Origin: Flemingiibacterium sp045600005
Lineage (GTDB): Bacteria > Bacillota > Clostridia > Oscillospirales > CAG-272
Reading direction: 5' to 3'
NCBI GenBank assembly: GCA_045600005.1
Contig: JAZRXB010000247.1
Coordinates: 62,001-126,000, forward strand
Length of the DNA stretch: 64,000 nucleotides
This document shows, piece by piece, positions 33,862-42,732 of the stretch. A program made the translations under genes and the position numbers. The notes under the pieces are model-generated. The model searched no databases. It saw only the letters and a list, made by a program, of their open reading frames with translations, and was not told the origin of the DNA. Within the stretch, counting starts at the first letter, position 1. Each line of letters starts with the position of its first letter.

Positions 33862-35004
33862 ATGCGTGAACTTGACGCGGAAGGACTGGCGCAGAGACTT
33901 GAGACCCGCATGGCGGACGATCTGGCGGGCGGAAGAGTCGGCGGCGCGGTCCTTTGTGTGATGCAGCACGGGAAGACCGTCTATCGGAACTGCTTCGGCG
34001 TGTCGTCGCCGGGCGGAGAACCGCTTCGGGAGGATGCGATGTTCCGCATGGCTTCCATGACCAAGCCGATCACTGCGGCGGCGGCGTTGATCCAGATGGA
34101 ACGCGGGAAATTTTCGCTCGACGACAAGGTGAGCGATTATCTGCCCGCGTTTGCCGAAATGGAGATCGGGAAACGGGTGGACGGAAAGCTCGTTCGGACC
34201 GGAAAAGCGGAGGATCCGATGCGGATCCTTCATCTGCTGACCCACACGAGCGGACTGGGCAGCGGCGATACCGCCGGACTGGCGGGCAGTTTCTCTCCTG
34301 AACAGCGCCGGACGCTCGCCGGAACGGTGGACGGCTGGTCGGGAACGCCGCTTGCGTTCGAGCCGTTTTCGACGAAAGCATACAGCGGGACGGCGGCGTT
34401 CGACGTGCTGGCGCGCATCATCGAGCTGACTTCGGACAGACCGTTTGACGAATTCCTGAAAACCGAGCTGTTCGACCCGCTTGGCATGGAGAATACGACC
34501 TTCGCGCCGGATGAGGCACAATGGAAGCGCATGATCGTCATGCACGATCTGAAAGACGGAAAGCCGGTCGCGGCGGATTCGCCGAAGCCGGGCTTCGTCT
34601 TCGCCGATTTCCCGGTGACGGAGACCTGCGGCGGCGCGGGTCTGGCGTCCGATCTGCATGATTATTCATTATTTGCGGAAATGCTGCGCCGCGGCGGGCA
34701 GGTCGGGAACCGTTCGCTGATCGGCGCGGAATGGATCCGGACGATGCGGACGAATCGGCTGCCCGCGCATATTCCGTCGTCTCCCGAAGCGTGGGGGCTC
34801 GGCGTGCGGGTCATCACGTCGGAGCGGTACGGACGGCTGCCGGTCGGCTCGTTCGGCTGGAGCGGAGCGTATGGGACGCATTTCTTCGTCGACCCTGCCG
34901 ACGACGTGACGGCGGTCTATCTGAAAAATTCGCTGTTTGACGGCGGCTCGGGCGCGAAAACGTCGGCGCGCTTCGAGGAGGATCTCGAAGCGTCCTATCG
35001 CTGA
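33862..35004 (+). CDS. Serine hydrolase of the beta-lactamase class C / esterase family
   Basis: 380-aa protein related to penicillin-binding-protein-type esterases. The nucleophile motif SxxK is in MASMTKPIT and the second motif is the YSG in STKAYSGTAAF, and GWSGAYG resembles the third motif. No signal peptide is present, so a cytoplasmic esterase or peptidase role is more likely than antibiotic resistance. Start at 33862, eight bases after AAAGG; two ATGs just upstream lie on the site itself. Confidence 0.85.
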   Translation: MRELDAEGLAQRLETRMADDLAGGRVGGAVLCVMQHGKTVYRNCFGVSSPGGEPLREDAMFRMASMTKPITAAAALIQMERGKFSLDDKVSDYLPAFAEMEIGKRVDGKLVRTGKAEDPMRILHLLTHTSGLGSGDTAGLAGSFSPEQRRTLAGTVDGWSGTPLAFEPFSTKAYSGTAAFDVLARIIELTSDRPFDEFLKTELFDPLGMENTTFAPDEAQWKRMIVMHDLKDGKPVAADSPKPGFVFADFPVTETCGGAGLASDLHDYSLFAEMLRRGGQVGNRSLIGAEWIRTMRTNRLPAHIPSSPEAWGLGVRVITSERYGRLPVGSFGWSGAYGTHFFVDPADDVTAVYLKNSLFDGGSGAKTSARFEEDLEASYR

Positions 35005-35015
35005 GCAGACGAAAA

Positions 35016-35043
35016 GCCCCGTCCGCGCAGAGCGCAGACGGGG
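35016..35043 (-). terminator. Terminator of the second GH101-related gene
   Basis: CCCCGTC / GACGGGG stem with a GC-rich inner part, followed on the minus strand by CTTTTC. It may also serve the convergent serine hydrolase gene. Confidence 0.6.
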
Positions 35044-35057
35044 TATACGCACGGGAT

Positions 35058-36737
35058 CTATTTGATTTCAAAGGTTTCCTTTTTGTAGTCGACCGTGACG
35101 GAGGTGCCGTTGGAATAGGTGGTGCGGAATACGCCGGGCGCGATCTCCTCGTGGTCGTCCATGAACGAGAAGCGGACGTCGGACAGCGACTCATAGTCGT
35201 CGCTCATCACTCTGATCTTTTCGGCGCTGTCGCGGAGCTGTTCGTCCGTGTCGCAGAGGAAGTCCTCTCGGCCCATCCAGTTGTTGTTCGATGCGAAGTT
35301 TGCGTAGTAACAGATCAGCGGACGGCCGCCGTACTCGAAATATTTCAGGCGGTTTTTCACACTCTTTGCCGTGTAGTTGAGCGTGAAGGTCGAGCTGTTG
35401 TACAGGATAATGCCGTGGTAGATCAGTTCCCAGAACGGCACGACCGCGTCGCAGAGCGGGATGGTGTCTTCGCTGCCGATCTTGAACGAGATGTACATAC
35501 AGTAATCGAGGTCGGACGCGGCGAAGTCGAAGCCGGACTCGGACGAGAAGCCGCCGAAGGTCTTTCTGGCGAGCTTCATGGTCTTGCGGTACCATTCGCC
35601 CGATTCGGCGCGGTTCAGCGGATGCTTCGGGTCGTAGCATTTCAGAAGCGGCAGGATCGTGATGACGTCAATGTAGTGAATGCCCTCGAACCCGAGCGCG
35701 GCGAGCTTCGGCTGATTGACCGTCTCAAAGCGTTCGTACTGTCTCTGCGGACAGATCTTGTGCGGACGTCCGCCCGACCAGCAGTAGGGACGAAGATGCA
35801 GTCCGCCGTCCTTGTTTTTGAGCAGGTATTCCTCGTCGAAGCAGTCGGCGATGGTGTAAGCGCCGGTCGCGTCGTCGTGGCAGACGATGCCGTAGCCGTC
35901 TTCCTTGACATGGGAGATCAGCGCGCGCAGACGTTCCTCACCGCCCAGTCTCGGATCCGGCGGGAAGATCTGCGGGAAGCGTCCGTCGTGTCCGCCGTAG
36001 TTCCAGCCGACCAGACAGAATTCCGCGCCGGGAATGCCCTGACGTCTGAATTCATCGGCGATATCGCCCACGCGGTCAAAGGTGCAGGCGACGTGCATGG
36101 GCGGTTCGGTTTCGGGCGTCTGGTACTCAACCGGGCTCGGCGCGGGTTTCCAGCCCTGACGGACGCGGACAGCGATCGAATCGGCGCTCTTTTTCAGGCG
36201 CGGGTCGGCGGCTGTGCGCTCGGCGAGCGGGACGCATCCGCCGCGCGTCAGCTGGAAAGCGCGGTAGCAGCGCGCCATGGCGGGATAGCCGCCGTCCTCA
36301 AGCCCGTGCAGCTCGACGCGGATGTCCTCATACGCGGCGTCGCCGTCGAGCATGAAGCGCGGGAAGCAGGAGTAAACGCCATCCTTTACAGAGATGATGG
36401 TGACGTGATCGGGACGCATCCCGGTGACGATGGCAAGCGTTCCGGCTTTGCCGGTGTTCATGCCGTAGCAGCCGATGAACGGCGTACCGCGGTCGACCAC
36501 GGCGTCCTCACGCTGGGTGAAACGGGTCAGCACCGTGCCGGTCGTGCCGCCGCCGGTTAAGAACCAGCCCTCGTCTCCTGCCTTCGCAGTGAAACAGTCG
36601 TACAGGAAATCGACATAACGGATGCCCTCGCCCAGCTCTTCCTTTTTCAGATAAGCGGTGAGAACGCCGTTCTCCGCCGCAGTACAGACGTCGAGCGTTT
36701 TGGTCTGTCCGTTTTCAAATATCAGTGTTGCTTTCAA
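35058..36737 (-). CDS. GH101-related glycoside hydrolase (DUF5696-like), second copy
   Basis: 559-aa protein with the same layout as the one at 12.1 kb. Candidate catalytic Asp lies in GIHYIDVITILP and the candidate Glu/Asp region in GGFSSESGFDFAASDLDY. VPFWELIYHG matches VPLWELVYHG in the other copy. No signal peptide is seen. It begins with a TTG codon (minus-strand bases 36737-36735), eight bases after GGGAGG; no ATG nearby is better placed. Substrate unknown; GalNAc- or galactose-containing glycans are the best guess from the family. Confidence 0.62.
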   Translation of the reverse strand: MKATLIFENGQTKTLDVCTAAENGVLTAYLKKEELGEGIRYVDFLYDCFTAKAGDEGWFLTGGGTTGTVLTRFTQREDAVVDRGTPFIGCYGMNTGKAGTLAIVTGMRPDHVTIISVKDGVYSCFPRFMLDGDAAYEDIRVELHGLEDGGYPAMARCYRAFQLTRGGCVPLAERTAADPRLKKSADSIAVRVRQGWKPAPSPVEYQTPETEPPMHVACTFDRVGDIADEFRRQGIPGAEFCLVGWNYGGHDGRFPQIFPPDPRLGGEERLRALISHVKEDGYGIVCHDDATGAYTIADCFDEEYLLKNKDGGLHLRPYCWSGGRPHKICPQRQYERFETVNQPKLAALGFEGIHYIDVITILPLLKCYDPKHPLNRAESGEWYRKTMKLARKTFGGFSSESGFDFAASDLDYCMYISFKIGSEDTIPLCDAVVPFWELIYHGIILYNSSTFTLNYTAKSVKNRLKYFEYGGRPLICYYANFASNNNWMGREDFLCDTDEQLRDSAEKIRVMSDDYESLSDVRFSFMDDHEEIAPGVFRTTYSNGTSVTVDYKKETFEIK

Positions 36738-36787
36738 GGTGATGTCCTCCCAGAACAGAAATCAATCAATATAACATATATATCTAT

Positions 36788-36816
36788 ATCATAACAGGTT
36801 CGGCGCAAAAAATCAA
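36788..36816 (-). promoter_or_regulatory. Promoter of the second GH101-related gene
   Basis: Minus strand TTGATT (36811-36816), 17 bp, TATGAT (36788-36793). Confidence 0.6.
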
Positions 36817-36882
36817 TAGCAAATCTGAACGAAGATTTGTCAAAAACAAAGAAATTGTCCCATAAAGGGGGAAGGAGAAAAT

Positions 36883-37095
36883 ATGCTGCATATCGGTGGA
36901 AAGTACCGCCATTTCAAGGGCGGTCTGTATGAGGTGGTCGGCGTGGCGAAGGACAGCGAGACGCTCGAGGAAATGGTGGTCTACCGCGCGCTGTACGGCG
37001 AGGGAGGTCTGTGGGTCAGACCGCTCGCCATGTTCTGCGAAACGGTCGAGCGGGACGGAAAGGTCATGCCGCGCTTTGCGTATATCGATGAATGA
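36883..37095 (+). CDS. DUF1653 small protein
   Basis: 70-aa protein with the DUF1653 signature: KYRHFKG, YEVVGVAKDSETLEE, VVYRALYGE and LWVRPLAMF. Family members are widespread single-domain proteins with no established role. The start follows AAGGAG by six bases. It is a monocistronic unit closed by a strong terminator. Confidence 0.9.
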   Translation: MLHIGGKYRHFKGGLYEVVGVAKDSETLEEMVVYRALYGEGGLWVRPLAMFCETVERDGKVMPRFAYIDE

Positions 37096-37098
37096 GAG

Positions 37099-37133
37099 AT
37101 CGGGAGCTTCCGTGCGGAAGCTCCCGATTTCTA
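37099..37133 (+). terminator. Terminator of the DUF1653 gene
   Basis: ATCGGGAGCTTCCG-TG-CGGAAGCTCCCGAT (37099-37128), then TTCTATT. Confidence 0.8.
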
Positions 37134-37152
37134 TTGCCCGCAATATCATATT

Positions 37153-37173
37153 ATGATATCATTTAACGATATA
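37153..37173. repeat. 21-bp direct repeat, left copy
   Basis: ATGATATCATTTAACGATAT plus A; it overlaps the stop codon of the CocE-type gene. It matches 38805-38825 at 19 of 21 positions. Confidence 0.75.
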
Positions 37174-38775
37174 TTCGGATGCTTCGCACGGAACGCGGAG
37201 CGAGGAGGCGTCGAGAAGGATCGTGTTGCGCGCGGTCTTCGCGGTCGTCTGCTCGGAGAACAGCCCGCGGTTGTTCGTGTGGGGAACGTACAGACCATAT
37301 GCCGAGGACGACACGTCGATGCGCAACCGTTCGCCCTTTTTCACCAGAAAAGCGTGTTCGTCGAAACGGAAGGTCAGCTCGACCTCGCTGCCGGGAACAT
37401 AGGCTTTGTCGAAGTTCGAGATCTGCTGAATGTCGTCGCGCAGACCGAGCGCGCCTTCCTCCTTCACAAGGCTGACGCGCAGGTAGAAGCAGGTGTCCTC
37501 GCAGTCCGAGCGGACGCGGAGAGAGGCGGTCATACGCCCTTTGACAAAGACGTCCTTTTCAAACGGCTCGCTGAAAAACGAGCGGATATCGTACCGGGAA
37601 TCCGGTCTGTCCTGCCATGCCGTACCGCCGAAGTTGCAGGAAAGACCGCCCTTGAACGATGCGGGCGCGTAGGGATTGTAGGTGTATGTGACCTCTCCCG
37701 TTCCGAACGGTACGACGCGCGTTTCCTCTCCGTCGGCAAAATCCTCCGTCCGCCAGCCGGGCGCGGGCTGACCGTCCGTGCGGTCGAACAGGCGGTAATA
37801 CGTGACCCTGCCGGGCGCGAAGGGGAAATCCCCGTTTCTGCCGGCGGCTTTTTCACGGATCGCGTCGAACCAGCGTCTCGCGTAGTTCGGGAACGCTTCG
37901 CTCATCACGCCGTTTTCAAAGACGACCGGCTGACCGTCCGGTCTGCCCGAATGCTGATAGGGATGGACCGCCAGCGCACAGTGTGCGCGGGTCTTGGGGT
38001 CCATGCTGTTCCACATATCGAAAACGCCGCCGGTATAAATGTCGTAAAAGCCGGTGGTCAGCAGGATCGGGCATTTCGCGCTTTTCACCGCGTTGTGCGC
38101 TTCCGCGCCGCCGAAATGGGTCGTCCAGAAGGGATCGTCCCGGTCAGGATGGCGGAAGGTTTCGTCAAGATCGGGCGAAGGCTCGCCGAAGACCGTCTCC
38201 GAAAAGCCGGAGAGCGGCAGCATCCGGAACGTATCGGCCGCACAGGCTTTCTGCGGCATGGTCTTTTTCTTGTACATCCCGACGTACCAGTTCCCGTGCA
38301 GAGCCGATTTGAAGAAACCGTTTCGATAAACGACATTGTACCGCTCGCAGTCCTGAACGTCGAACACCGCGCCCTTGATATCGTCCGCGAACGGCGCGGC
38401 GACGTAGAAGACGGATGACGTATAGCTTCCGCCGTTCAGGTACAGCTCACCGCCGTAAAAGGGCTGGCGGCGGATCCAGTCGAACAGGGCGAGCGTATCC
38501 TCGCGCTCATTGATGTAGGGAATGCAGTCGCCCGTGCTGTGCCCGCGTCCGCGGCAGTGCTGACTGACGACGGCATAGCCGTGATCGTTCCATCCTCTCG
38601 CGCCGTTCAGCGCGTCTGAGAGAAGCTCCCGGTCGGTCTTGGCTTCGGCGGCGTCCACATAAGGGCTTCGGAAGACGACGACCGGAAAGGAACCGTTTCC
38701 TTCCGGAAGGGAGACGGTCGTGAACAGCTCCGCGCCGTCCACGCTGACATATGCGGTAAAACCGGTCTGGCTCAT
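37159..38775 (-). CDS. CocE/NonD-family (S15-like) hydrolase
   Basis: 538-aa alpha/beta hydrolase of the X-Pro dipeptidyl-peptidase (S15)/cocaine-esterase family. The catalytic Ser is in LNGGSYTSSV, the Asp is probably in GFYDIYTGG, and the His in VHPYQHSG. A C-terminal jelly-roll domain runs from about residue 330 (ending RIDVSSSAYG ... EYIVK). There is no signal peptide. RBS AAAGGTGAGG. The natural substrate is not predictable: esters or Xaa-Pro peptides. The gene is bracketed by 21-bp direct repeats. Confidence 0.85.
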   Translation of the reverse strand: MSQTGFTAYVSVDGAELFTTVSLPEGNGSFPVVVFRSPYVDAAEAKTDRELLSDALNGARGWNDHGYAVVSQHCRGRGHSTGDCIPYINEREDTLALFDWIRRQPFYGGELYLNGGSYTSSVFYVAAPFADDIKGAVFDVQDCERYNVVYRNGFFKSALHGNWYVGMYKKKTMPQKACAADTFRMLPLSGFSETVFGEPSPDLDETFRHPDRDDPFWTTHFGGAEAHNAVKSAKCPILLTTGFYDIYTGGVFDMWNSMDPKTRAHCALAVHPYQHSGRPDGQPVVFENGVMSEAFPNYARRWFDAIREKAAGRNGDFPFAPGRVTYYRLFDRTDGQPAPGWRTEDFADGEETRVVPFGTGEVTYTYNPYAPASFKGGLSCNFGGTAWQDRPDSRYDIRSFFSEPFEKDVFVKGRMTASLRVRSDCEDTCFYLRVSLVKEEGALGLRDDIQQISNFDKAYVPGSEVELTFRFDEHAFLVKKGERLRIDVSSSAYGLYVPHTNNRGLFSEQTTAKTARNTILLDASSLRVPCEASEYIVK

Positions 38776-38804
38776 GACAATACCTCACCTTTCGATATCG
38801 AATC

Positions 38805-38825
38805 ATGATATCGTATAACGATATA
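38805..38825. repeat. 21-bp direct repeat, right copy; operator-like palindrome
   Basis: Contains ATATCGT-ATA-ACGATAT, a perfect 7-3-7 palindrome, 30 bases upstream of the CocE-type gene start, where an operator would be expected. Confidence 0.7.
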
Positions 38826-38831
38826 CTGATC

Positions 38832-38864
38832 ATAAAGCGCCGTCCCGCATCGCGGAACGGCGCT
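38832..38864 (-). terminator. Terminator of the exonuclease-fusion gene
   Basis: AGCGCCGT / ACGGCGCT stem with inner CGC/GCG pairs, followed on the minus strand by TTATGAT. Confidence 0.6.
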
Positions 38865-38871
38865 GCCGTAT

Positions 38872-41076
38872 TCAGAAGCTCTTTCTGACGACAAGCTCAT
38901 CGCCCGCTTCGATCGCGAGGATGGGAAGCTCCTCGCTCACGCCGAGCGCGGGAAGCGTCAGATATTCGATCCCGCCGAACTTGCGTCTCGCGCCGACCGC
39001 GTCCGAGCCGCCCTGAAGCACCATCCGGACCTTGCCGCTCTGACGAAGCACGCGGCGGACGTCGACGGCGTTGGAGATCTCGTTGTTGTCCAGCCGTCTG
39101 TGGCAGAGGATGACCGCCGATTCGGCGACCGAAAGCTGCGCTTCGAGCCATTCCAGCTCCTGCGGCGGGAAATAGGCGTCGTTCGGGTCGGGGTCGACGC
39201 TCGAATAAGGCGTGCCGTCGCTGTAAAAGTTGGCGTCGAGCGTGATCAGGACGTGTTTGCCGACCTCGATGCAGCGGCAGACGCCTCCCAGTGCGAACGC
39301 ATCGCGCGGCAGAGCGAAGGCGTCCTCCTCGCCGATAACGTGATAGACGCGCTGACCGACGTAAACACGTCCGGCGTCGATGATTTCCTGCGCCGCCTTG
39401 AGCGTAGCGCGGTCGGTCTTTTCGTCGCCTGCGCGCTCGATCAGATTGCCGAGCGAAACGACGATATCGCAGTCCTGCATTTTTTCAAACAGCGCGCGCA
39501 GCTTTTCCGCCGTGCAGACGCCGGTATCCGGCGAATCGGCATCCGCCGAACCGGTGTCCGCGCGGAAGCGCGCGTCGGTGAACACGCCGATGACGAAGGG
39601 ACGGTCTTCCTCCAGACGGCGCATCGCCATATAAACGCCCGCGTTGGTCACGGCGTCGGAGAGGGCGCGGTGCGCGTCGAGATGCGGGATGCCGAGCTTG
39701 TCGGCGATGAAGCCGAGCCCGAGACGCTGCCAGTCGTAGCGCTTGCCGACCCTGACGGCATAGCGGTAGGTGTCAAAGCAGGTCAAGACCAGCGGCTCGC
39801 CGACCCGTCCGGCGGCGCGGTAGAGATAACGCAGGTCGGAGTCGAAAATGCCGTGTCCGACCAGCGGCATATTGCCCATGTACTTCATGAAGCGCGCCAT
39901 GACGTCCTTCACCGGCGGCTTGGCAGCGACCATCGCGTCGGTGATGCCGTTGAGCTTCACGACGCGCGGGTCGATCCGGCGGCCGGGATTGCACAGCTCG
40001 GAGAAGGTGCTGACGATTTTTCCGTGCTCAACACGGACGGCGGACAGCTCGGTGATCTCGGAGGGCTTGTCGCCGCTCGCTTCGCCGAAGGAGCCGGTCA
40101 TTTCGGCGTCCATCGCAAGGAAGGAATCGAAGGTCGGCGCGGTCAGCTCGTCGGGCTCGGGCGGCATTCCGTCTTCGAGGATATCGGTCGGGATGCGCGC
40201 GAGACGGAGATATTCTTTCAGTCTTGCCATTTCATGGCGTGTGCCGACGACACGGAAGACCTTGTATCCGGCGAGCATTCCCCGGTCGGTGCGGATGAAA
40301 TCGTTTTTCGGCAGAGCCGACAGCTTTTCGGTCAGGTGCTTGTGCGCGATCACGGCGTCAAGGTCGAGCGTTTTCAGATAGATGGCCTTGAGCGACGCGA
40401 CCTGCGAGCCGCCGGTCCGGTTGATGATCTGGAAATCCTCCGCCGTTTTGCGGAGCTTCTTCAACAGCTCGGCGCGCCACTTTGCGGTGGGACAGCTGTC
40501 GTCAAGCCATTCTTTTTCAATAAAGCCGGGAGTATTCAGCAGAAGCTCCGAGACGGCTTCGACCGTTCCGCCGATGGTCCCGACCTTGACCCGGAAATAA
40601 TCGCAGACCGCGAGATAGCGGCGGCTCTCCCGGTCGATGGGGTCGGGCGCTTCGGGGACGGGGAGGATCGGCGTGTTGTCGTCGCCGTCGTCCTCCTCTT
40701 CGTCCGGGTCGGGGGACGGAGCTCTGCCGCGCCGGTTCTGCGGCTTGGCTTCGACCGGCTCGGCGGGCTTTTTCCGTCTGCCTCCGGCGGAAGCGTTCGC
40801 GGCGGTCAGCGGCTCCTCGATGAGAGCCAGCAGTCCGGCGAACTGGGATTCGGCGGGTTCTTTTCCCCTGCCGAGATTCTTGCGCATTTCGGCGCGCTTT
40901 TTCAGAATATAATCGTTGATGCTGTTGATCTTCTGACAGTTCCGCTTCGACAGTCCGCTTTCCGCGCCCTGAAAGGGTGCGAGCAGCGCGGACAGCTCCG
41001 CCGTTCTGCCGTCATAGTCCTCGATCACGGCGCCGTCCGGCGTATCCGAGACGGTCAGTGTGAATTCATCTAACAT
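38872..41076 (-). CDS. DnaQ-like (DEDDh) 3'-5' exonuclease fused to a degenerate calcineurin-like domain
   Basis: 734-aa fusion. Residues 1-130: helical and charged linker (PDPDEEEDDGDD). Residues about 140-310: no recognised domain. The exonuclease core is intact: Asp323 and Glu325 in AMDAEMTG, Asp in GHGIFDSDLRYLY, His469 and Asp474 in HRALSD. From about 495 the pattern follows a metallophosphoesterase, but ligands are changed: FTDARF for D-x-H, LGNLIER for GDxxDR, VIGEED for GNHD, LQGGSD for GHxH. The start at 41076 has AGGAG; an ATG at 41133 coincides with the predicted transcript start. A stand-alone gene, probably in nucleic acid processing. Confidence 0.8.
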   Translation of the reverse strand: MLDEFTLTVSDTPDGAVIEDYDGRTAELSALLAPFQGAESGLSKRNCQKINSINDYILKKRAEMRKNLGRGKEPAESQFAGLLALIEEPLTAANASAGGRRKKPAEPVEAKPQNRRGRAPSPDPDEEEDDGDDNTPILPVPEAPDPIDRESRRYLAVCDYFRVKVGTIGGTVEAVSELLLNTPGFIEKEWLDDSCPTAKWRAELLKKLRKTAEDFQIINRTGGSQVASLKAIYLKTLDLDAVIAHKHLTEKLSALPKNDFIRTDRGMLAGYKVFRVVGTRHEMARLKEYLRLARIPTDILEDGMPPEPDELTAPTFDSFLAMDAEMTGSFGEASGDKPSEITELSAVRVEHGKIVSTFSELCNPGRRIDPRVVKLNGITDAMVAAKPPVKDVMARFMKYMGNMPLVGHGIFDSDLRYLYRAAGRVGEPLVLTCFDTYRYAVRVGKRYDWQRLGLGFIADKLGIPHLDAHRALSDAVTNAGVYMAMRRLEEDRPFVIGVFTDARFRADTGSADADSPDTGVCTAEKLRALFEKMQDCDIVVSLGNLIERAGDEKTDRATLKAAQEIIDAGRVYVGQRVYHVIGEEDAFALPRDAFALGGVCRCIEVGKHVLITLDANFYSDGTPYSSVDPDPNDAYFPPQELEWLEAQLSVAESAVILCHRRLDNNEISNAVDVRRVLRQSGKVRMVLQGGSDAVGARRKFGGIEYLTLPALGVSEELPILAIEAGDELVVRKSF

Positions 41077-41139
41077 GAGTGCGGCTTCTCCTACAACATA
41101 ATTGCCGGCGTTTTCCGGCAGAAAACAATACATAATACT

Positions 41140-41168
41140 ATTCTATCATTATTTCATCAATAAGTCAA
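41140..41168 (-). promoter_or_regulatory. Promoter of the exonuclease-fusion gene
   Basis: Minus strand TTGACT (41163-41168), 17 bp, TAGAAT (41140-41145). Confidence 0.7.
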
Positions 41169-41250
41169 TCCGAAACTTGTAAAATAAGCGCCGAAAATGA
41201 CGGAATTTGTCGGACAGTCCGCACAGAAGGGAACAAAGAACGCTGAAAGA

Positions 41251-41290
41251 ATAAAACAAAGCCGGATGGGCGGCATCCGACTTTGCTTTT
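41251..41290 (-). terminator. Terminator of the fucI-GH39 operon
   Basis: A 12-bp stem (one G-T pair) CAAAGCCGGATG / CATCCGACTTTG, followed on the minus strand by TTTTATT. T-run also on the plus side. Confidence 0.8.
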
Positions 41291-41322
41291 TCAGAATGAT
41301 TCCGGCTTTTCTACGGTAAGGA

Positions 41323-42663
41323 TCAGAACCGCAGCTCGGCGAACGAACCGGCGGGAAGCGTCAGCTTTCCGTCACGGACATTCAGACCGGTCGGCGAGAA
41401 GGTATAAATGCTGTCAAGAAGGATGACCTCCGCGCGGTCCGCGTCCGCACCGGTCACGTCAAGCGTCAGCTCGGCGGGCGAACCGGACGGATTCGAGACG
41501 AGCAGCAGCTTTCTGCCGTCTCCGACCGCGCCGCCGACGTAAACGCCTTCGCCGCCGCAGTCCGTTTCGATCTCGTTTTCCAGCCGGTAAAGGTGGTCGA
41601 ACGCGAGGAACGCGAAATAGGTCGGCAGCGGTCTCAGCCCTTCGCCGTCGAACATTCCGGCGTAGTCGCTCGGAACGACGCGCGCGTCGTAGAAGGTCAT
41701 GAGCGACGTGCGGGTCTTCTGCATCGTCAGCATCATGGCGAGATTCTTCGCGGCGGCAAGCGGCGTGCGGCGCTTTTCAAAGCCGATGGCGCAGTTCCAT
41801 TCGTCCAGAATGTCCTCGACCTCGCCGAAGCCGTACTTTTCCAGTACGCGGCGGCAGTAGGCGGCGCGCTCAGCCGTTTCGTCGGGCTGACCGTAGCTGT
41901 GCCACGAGAAGAAATCGAGCGGACCCTTATGCTCGTCGGACGAGATGTAGGCGAGAAAATCGTGGAAAAAGTCGATCCAGTGCTGAGCGTGCGTCTCGTA
42001 GGGAAGCGTGCGGATGCCGGTGAGGTCCTTGTCCTGCTCCCATGCGTAGAAGCCGCAGGCGGCATAGCCTCCGACCTTGATCGTGTCGCCGAAGCAGTTC
42101 TTCAAATGGTTCGCCGTGACCTCGTACAGACGGAAATATTCCTCCTGTGTGCCGAGGAAGCACGCGCCGCCGTGAAGCGTTTTCTCGCCCTCCGGCTCGT
42201 TCCAGATCTCCCAGTACCGGATGCCCATATGATAACCGTCCGCCCAGCCCTCGTTGTAGTGCCGGACGATATGCTCGCAGATCCGCGCCCATTTCCCGGG
42301 ATCGGCGGGCGGGTAAATGCGGTAGGCCTTCATGCGGTAATTGTTCTCGATCGTCTCGCCAAACCGGAAAAACGGCTCGACGCCCTGCGCCGTCAGCGAG
42401 GTCAGAAGCCAGTCGGTGAAGGTGAAATCGTAAGACGCGGGATCGTTTTCGTCTGCGTCAAAGTCGCGGAAGATGTTGTGGATATCGGCGAACCGTGCGC
42501 CGCCGTAGGCGCCGCCCACATCGTGCGTGCGGGAATAGGGAATGCCCGCTTCGCCGAGGTAATGGAACATACCGTTGTCATTTCCGCGTAAGGGCGCCTG
42601 ACCGACGCCGTGGAGCGGTCTGATCTTTCCCGTGATATGCGTGAAATCCGCGCGGATGAGCAT
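41323..42663 (-). CDS. GH39-family glycoside hydrolase, second copy
   Basis: 446-aa enzyme. Acid/base Glu156 in YWEIWNEPEG, nucleophile Glu288 in DILDEWNC; FFSWHSYGQ is conserved. It differs widely from the 18.4 kb protein and is nearer the beta-xylosidase branch that opens with PLHGVGQAPL. No signal peptide. GGGAGG lies eight bases before the ATG. It follows fucI on the same transcript, which suggests both act on one glycan, but its sugar is not settled. Confidence 0.85.
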   Translation of the reverse strand: MLIRADFTHITGKIRPLHGVGQAPLRGNDNGMFHYLGEAGIPYSRTHDVGGAYGGARFADIHNIFRDFDADENDPASYDFTFTDWLLTSLTAQGVEPFFRFGETIENNYRMKAYRIYPPADPGKWARICEHIVRHYNEGWADGYHMGIRYWEIWNEPEGEKTLHGGACFLGTQEEYFRLYEVTANHLKNCFGDTIKVGGYAACGFYAWEQDKDLTGIRTLPYETHAQHWIDFFHDFLAYISSDEHKGPLDFFSWHSYGQPDETAERAAYCRRVLEKYGFGEVEDILDEWNCAIGFEKRRTPLAAAKNLAMMLTMQKTRTSLMTFYDARVVPSDYAGMFDGEGLRPLPTYFAFLAFDHLYRLENEIETDCGGEGVYVGGAVGDGRKLLLVSNPSGSPAELTLDVTGADADRAEVILLDSIYTFSPTGLNVRDGKLTLPAGSFAELRF

Positions 42664-42732
42664 GGATCATCCTCCCTTTGATAAAAGCGCAGACGGGGGA
42701 CGTATCCCCCGCCTGCGGTCTGAATGAATCGA

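Noticed and set aside
33862..35004. Antibiotic-resistance beta-lactamase
   Set aside because: No signal peptide and an esterase-like motif set (SMTK, YSG, GWSG); a housekeeping serine hydrolase is more likely.
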